From NCBI RefSeq assembly GCF_004331435.1, contig NZ_SJKA01000009.1:124001-188000 (forward strand): 64,000 nucleotides of DNA, written 5' to 3'. The first letter of the stretch is position 1. The number at the start of each line of letters is the position of its first letter. The DNA comes from Kribbella sindirgiensis (GTDB lineage Bacteria > Actinomycetota > Actinomycetes > Propionibacteriales > Kribbellaceae). This document shows positions 60,950 to 64,000 of this stretch, piece by piece. A program made the position numbers and the translations under genes. Under the pieces are notes generated by a model. It had not been told where the DNA came from, did not search any database, and was given only the letters and a program-made list of their open reading frames with translations.

Positions 60950-61854
60950 GAGCGCCTCCGCAAGAGTCGCAGGTACACCAGTGAGACCAGGAGGTTCGCG
61001 ATCAGCAGCAGGAACGAGATCGCCGACGAGTACCCGAGCTCACCGCCCTGCAGCGCCACGTTGTAGATGTAGACCGGCACTGTCTCGGACTCGTGGTTCG
61101 GCCCGCCCTTGGTGAGCAGGAACGGTGAGAAGTCGTTCGCTGTCCACAGCGAGATCAGCAGCGTGTTGGTCAGCACATGCCCGCGGATGTGCGGGAACAC
61201 CACGTCCCGCAGCGTCTGCCACCCGGACGCCCCGACCATCCGCGCTGACTCGAGCTGGGACGGCGGGACGGCCTGCAGCGCCGACGAGTAGAGCATCATC
61301 GAGAACGCCGTACCGCGCCACGTGTTGAACACCACGAGGCACGCCATCGGGTAGTCGATGAGCCACGCGGTCCCCGGCGTACCCAGGATGCTGTTCAGCG
61401 TGCCGCCGTCGCGGTCGTAGAACGCGACCCACAGGTACGCGACCACGGTCGACGGCAGGATCCAGGCCAGCAGCGTGAAGGCCTCGACCGTACGGCGGAC
61501 CACCGGGCGGGCGCGGCGCAGAACCCACGCGAGTGTGAAACCGAGGATGTTCTGCCCGATGATCGCGGAGCCGAGCACGAACAGCAGCGTCAGCCACAAC
61601 GCGTTGTGGAAGAGCGCGTCGTTCAGCGCCTTCGTGTAGTTCGACAGGCCGACCATCGACGGCGACACGGCCTCGACGCCGGTCAACCGGTAGTTGGTGA
61701 TGCCGATGTAGATGGTCCAGAGCGCGGGGAAGATCAGGAACGCGCCGATCAGCAGCATCGCGGGCGCGACGAAGCCGAGTGCGCGGCCGACCCCGAGGCC
61801 CGCGACGTCCCGCGCGGGGGCACGACCCCGCGCGGGTGCGGTAGCTGACGTCAT
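60946..61854 (-). CDS. ABC-transporter permease, MalF-like
   Basis: 302 residues with about six helices. A short soluble N-terminus leads to ALGFVAPAMLLIGAFLIFPALWTIYI. The EAA loop reads LESARMVGASGWQTLRDVVFP, and WTANDFSPFLLTKGGP is a MalF-type family motif. The stop overlaps the MalG start, and its ATG abuts the lipoprotein stop. Confidence 0.94.
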   Translation of the reverse strand: MTSATAPARGRAPARDVAGLGVGRALGFVAPAMLLIGAFLIFPALWTIYIGITNYRLTGVEAVSPSMVGLSNYTKALNDALFHNALWLTLLFVLGSAIIGQNILGFTLAWVLRRARPVVRRTVEAFTLLAWILPSTVVAYLWVAFYDRDGGTLNSILGTPGTAWLIDYPMACLVVFNTWRGTAFSMMLYSSALQAVPPSQLESARMVGASGWQTLRDVVFPHIRGHVLTNTLLISLWTANDFSPFLLTKGGPNHESETVPVYIYNVALQGGELGYSSAISFLLLIANLLVSLVYLRLLRRRS

Positions 61855-63281
61855 CAGTTACTGGTGACCTTGTCCTTGCCGCCCGCAGCGGCCTCGACGG
61901 CCTTCTCGTAGGCCTGGGCCGCAGCGTCGGTCGACTTACCGCCGACCACGTCCGCGGTCGCCTGCTGCAGTGCCGCGGAGATCTTCGGGTACTCGGCCCG
62001 GCCCGGGCGGTACTGCGTGATCGGCAGCACCTTCTCGGCGACGAAGCTCAGCATCGGGTCGCTCTTCAGTACTTCGCTGTTGACGTCGGACCGCTGCGTG
62101 ATCTTGGCGGCGCCGTCCAGCGACTCCTTCACCATCTCCGCGGAGTTCATGAACTGCAGGAACTCCCAGGCCTGCTGCGGGAACTTCGTGTTCGGGTTGA
62201 TCGCCGTCGCGCCGCCGCCGGACATCGAGACGAAGTCCTGACCCTTCACGCCGGCACCGGGCTGCCGGGCCGGGATCAGCGCGTAGCCGACGGCGGTGTC
62301 CCGGTCGGCCATCTTCGCGACGCCCTCCTTGGGCTCGACCACGCTGCGCCAGAAGTAGTCGCCTTCGAGCAGGATGCCGATCTTGTTCGCGGCGAACTCG
62401 GCGAACGACTTGTCCCGGCCCTTGGCCTCGCGCTGCAGCACCGGATCACCGAGGCCCGTCGAGTACACCTGGTGGTAGAAGTCCAGGACCTCGCGCAGCT
62501 GCGCCGTGTTGCCCAGCCATTTGCCGTCGGAGTTCACGGTCGCGCCGGTGCCGACCAGCAGCGGCAGAATGCCCTGCATGGTGGTCGCCTCGCCCATCGC
62601 GGTGCCGGCGTTGATCTGGATCGGCGTCACGCCGGCGATCTTCTTGAGCGCCTGACCTGCGGAGATGATGTCGTCCCAGGACTTCGGCTGCCAGTCGGCG
62701 GGCAGTCCGGCCTGCTGGAACAGCTTCTTGTTGAAGTACAGGACGCGGCCGTCGGTGCCACCGGGTACGCCGTACCGCTGGCCGTTGTAGCTGCCGAGCG
62801 CCTGGACCGACTCCGGGATCTGCTTCCAGCCGTCCCAGTCGTCCACCTTCGCGGCGTCGCCGACGGTCTCGGTGAGCGGCTTGATGTAGTTGGCCTGGGC
62901 GAACTCGCCGACCCAGATGCCGTCGATCTGGAACAGGTCCGGTCCGGACTTGTTCGACAGGTCGAGGGAGAGCTTCTGCTTGTAGACCTCGTCGTCGGAG
63001 CCGTCGCCCTGGAACTTGACCGTGACGTCGACCCCCTTGCCCTTCTGCTCGGCGACGAACTTCGGGATCAGCACGTCCTGGATGAAGGTTGCCCCGGCGC
63101 TGCTCTTGCCGCCCTTGACCGAGTTCGACCCGAAGGTCAGCTCGACCTTCTTGGCGTCGGCGTTCCGGTTCGCGTCCTGGTCGCCGCTGCCGGAGTCGGA
63201 CGAGCCGAGGCATCCGGTGAGCAGGGCGAGGGCCGCGGCGCCGAGTACGCCGGCGGTGGTCAACCGCGAGAGTGATCGCAT
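61854..63281 (-). CDS. Solute-binding lipoprotein of the carbohydrate ABC importer
   Basis: 475 residues. The lipobox is ALLTGC, with the lipidated Cys near residue 24 after the hydrophobic VLGAAALALLTG. The mature protein is a cluster B (UgpB/MalE-type) binding protein: IPKFVAEQKG, SGPDLFQIDGIWVGEFA, GVPGGTDGRVLYFNKKLFQQAG and PQQAWEFLQFM. It captures the substrate outside the membrane for the following permeases. AAGGAG precedes the ATG. The substrate class, sugar or glycerophospho-compound, is not readable from the sequence. Confidence 0.95.
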   Translation of the reverse strand: MRSLSRLTTAGVLGAAALALLTGCLGSSDSGSGDQDANRNADAKKVELTFGSNSVKGGKSSAGATFIQDVLIPKFVAEQKGKGVDVTVKFQGDGSDDEVYKQKLSLDLSNKSGPDLFQIDGIWVGEFAQANYIKPLTETVGDAAKVDDWDGWKQIPESVQALGSYNGQRYGVPGGTDGRVLYFNKKLFQQAGLPADWQPKSWDDIISAGQALKKIAGVTPIQINAGTAMGEATTMQGILPLLVGTGATVNSDGKWLGNTAQLREVLDFYHQVYSTGLGDPVLQREAKGRDKSFAEFAANKIGILLEGDYFWRSVVEPKEGVAKMADRDTAVGYALIPARQPGAGVKGQDFVSMSGGGATAINPNTKFPQQAWEFLQFMNSAEMVKESLDGAAKITQRSDVNSEVLKSDPMLSFVAEKVLPITQYRPGRAEYPKISAALQQATADVVGGKSTDAAAQAYEKAVEAAAGGKDKVTSN

Positions 63282-63310
63282 CAGGGCTCCTTGCAGAAGT
63301 GGTCCAGCAC

Positions 63311-63344
63311 AGTGCCAGTGACATGCCGGTCAAACATTGGCACT
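63311..63344. promoter_or_regulatory. Inverted repeat upstream of the importer operon
   Basis: AGTGCCA (63311-63317) and TGGCACT (63338-63344) flank a 20-bp spacer, 30-63 bp upstream of the lipoprotein start. They may bind a repressor of the operon or form a leader hairpin. The remaining upstream sequence to 63567 shows no clear gene. Confidence 0.45.
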
Positions 63345-63567
63345 CATCCGCGACTATGTGAAGACTTTTTCCCAACCCTGAGAAGAACGTTGTCAGGTGC
63401 TGTAGGCAACCATGTGTGAACTGTCAAGTTCGGATCCCGCCTGATGCGTTGCGGAAGAGTTAAAGGATGCTCAAGGTTCTGCGACAACAGGTAATGGAGT
63501 AGATACAGAGGGTGACAAGGCGAGCTACTGTCTAGCCGTTCGGATCAGCGGATCGGAGGTGAAAGAC

Positions 63568-63636
63568 GTGAGCCTGCTCCATGGAGTCGCTTGCCTTGTC
63601 CACGACCTGCTCGGGCATTGCTGGTGCTGGTGGTGA
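63568..63636 (+). CDS. Possible Cys/Trp-rich micro-ORF (22 residues)
   Basis: GTG 63568 is preceded by the near-perfect ribosome site GGAGGTGA (5 nt spacing). The peptide starts MSLLHGVACLVHDLL and ends GHCWCWW, with three Cys (one at residue 9) and three Trp. Frame continues after the TGA for about 60 more sense codons (to ~63,830), rich in Arg and with no other stop, so TGA read-through is a possibility. No downstream gene is clearly served. It may be a leader peptide or a genuine short protein, and the function is unknown. Confidence 0.4.
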   Translation: MSLLHGVACLVHDLLGHCWCWW

Positions 63637-63760
63637 CAGTGGCCGCGCGGTGACGATGCCGGGCTCCCGCTGACGCGCAAGCAGCGGGGCATCCCGGAAC
63701 TCATCCCCGAGCACCGCTTGGCCCACCGCCGGAGACAACGCGAGAGACAAGGAGTGAGAA

Positions 63761-63793
63761 ACGGCCGGCCCCGACGATGTCGGGGCCGGCCGT
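63761..63793. terminator. 15-bp perfect hairpin
   Basis: ACGGCCGGCCCCGAC (63761-63775) pairs with GTCGGGGCCGGCCGT (63779-63793) around the loop GAT. CCTCTCGTT follows on the plus strand. It lies 28 bp beyond the 3' end of the minus-strand gene at the right edge and would end transcripts on both sides. Confidence 0.8.
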
Positions 63794-63821
63794 CCTCTCG
63801 TTGGTCGGTGTCGAAATCGAC

Positions 63822-64000
63822 TCAGCTCTGAGCCAGCTGCATCATCTGCTTCGGCAGCGTCGTCATCTGGGCCGGGATCGGAACCTGCGGCCTGAGCAGC
63901 GACAGCAGGCTGGCGGCCGCGCCCGCGATCGGCAGCGGCAGGGCCAGGCCCAGCGATGCCAGCAGCGCGTTCACGAGGGCCAGGACCGCGCCGAGGATGT
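63822..64000 (-). CDS. 3' part of an unidentified hydrophobic protein (5' end beyond window)
   Basis: The last ~59 codons are visible. The sequence starts ILGAVLALVNALLASLGLAL and ends MMQLAQS, with one long Ala/Leu-rich hydrophobic stretch and a Gln/Met-rich end. Codon use is normal for the genome and the stop is TGA. No family can be assigned from this fragment. It might be a small exported or membrane protein. Confidence 0.6.
   Translation of the reverse strand, partial: ILGAVLALVNALLASLGLALPLPIAGAAASLLSLLRPQVPIPAQMTTLPKQMMQLAQS

Noticed and set aside
63532..63750. 72-codon minus-strand ORF at the right end
   Set aside because: TTG start, no ribosome site, and no recognisable features. 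It is antisense to the better-supported micro-ORF.
1..64000. Prophage, integrase or insertion sequence
   Set aside because: No transposase, integrase or phage structural gene was recognised. The only repeat elements lack coding capacity.

Overview
The window is high-GC DNA with dense, short-gap gene packing, many GTG starts and strong G/C at third codon positions, so it is actinobacterial. A pseudaminic-acid (Pse) cell-wall polymer locus, several secreted GH18 chitinases, a Tad pilus locus with an Ssd-type protein and a 6C RNA together suggest a soil actinomycete of the Nocardioides/Kribbella type. The genus is inference. No tRNA, rRNA, transposase, integrase or CRISPR array was recognised.

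Region 1 (1-23.6 kb) is a surface-glycopolymer locus. It encodes PseC (cut by the window edge), PseB, PseG, PseH and PseI, that is, every step to pseudaminic acid. The CMP-activating PseF is not in view and may lie left of position 1. Interleaved are two paralogous GT2 glycosyltransferases, a GNAT, a methyltransferase-like coiled-coil protein, an unusual nucleotidyltransferase-fold/methyltransferase fusion coupled to pseI, a secreted GHL10-type glycosidase, two paralogous polytopic GT-C-like membrane proteins, and a small operon of membrane peptide, acyl carrier protein, acyl-AMP ligase and ketoreductase that could supply an unusual acyl group.

Region 2 (23.9-38.6 kb) is mixed. It has tandem FAD-linked (berberine-bridge type) oxidases, a DUF2786 protein overlapping an RmlC-like epimerase, a TetR/DHA2 efflux pair with a clear operator, a tandem GNAT, an esterase, and argS preceded by a tiny Arg-rich leader ORF. 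A GT2/CDP-glycerol glycerophosphotransferase (teichoic-acid type), a Fic-fold protein with a degenerate active site and a HAD-IB phosphatase follow.

Region 3 (38.6-54.9 kb) begins with a 6C RNA beside the HAD gene. A block of about 9.5 kb then carries three GH18 chitinases, a SGNH hydrolase, LuxR and LysR regulators, an MFS exporter and a YbaK protein. It separates the 6C RNA from ssd-tadABC, an Flp-like pilin (DUF4244), TadE and a TadE-like protein. In mycobacteria the 6C RNA sits directly next to ssd, so the chitin block looks inserted. A NarL-type response regulator closes the region.

Region 4 (55-64 kb) holds an SDR/TetR/SDR unit with duplicated operators, a NYN/YacP-like protein, a complete carbohydrate-type ABC importer (lipoprotein, two permeases, ATPase) ending in a PHP-domain hydrolase, a possible Cys/Trp-rich micro-ORF, and the 3' end of an unidentified gene.
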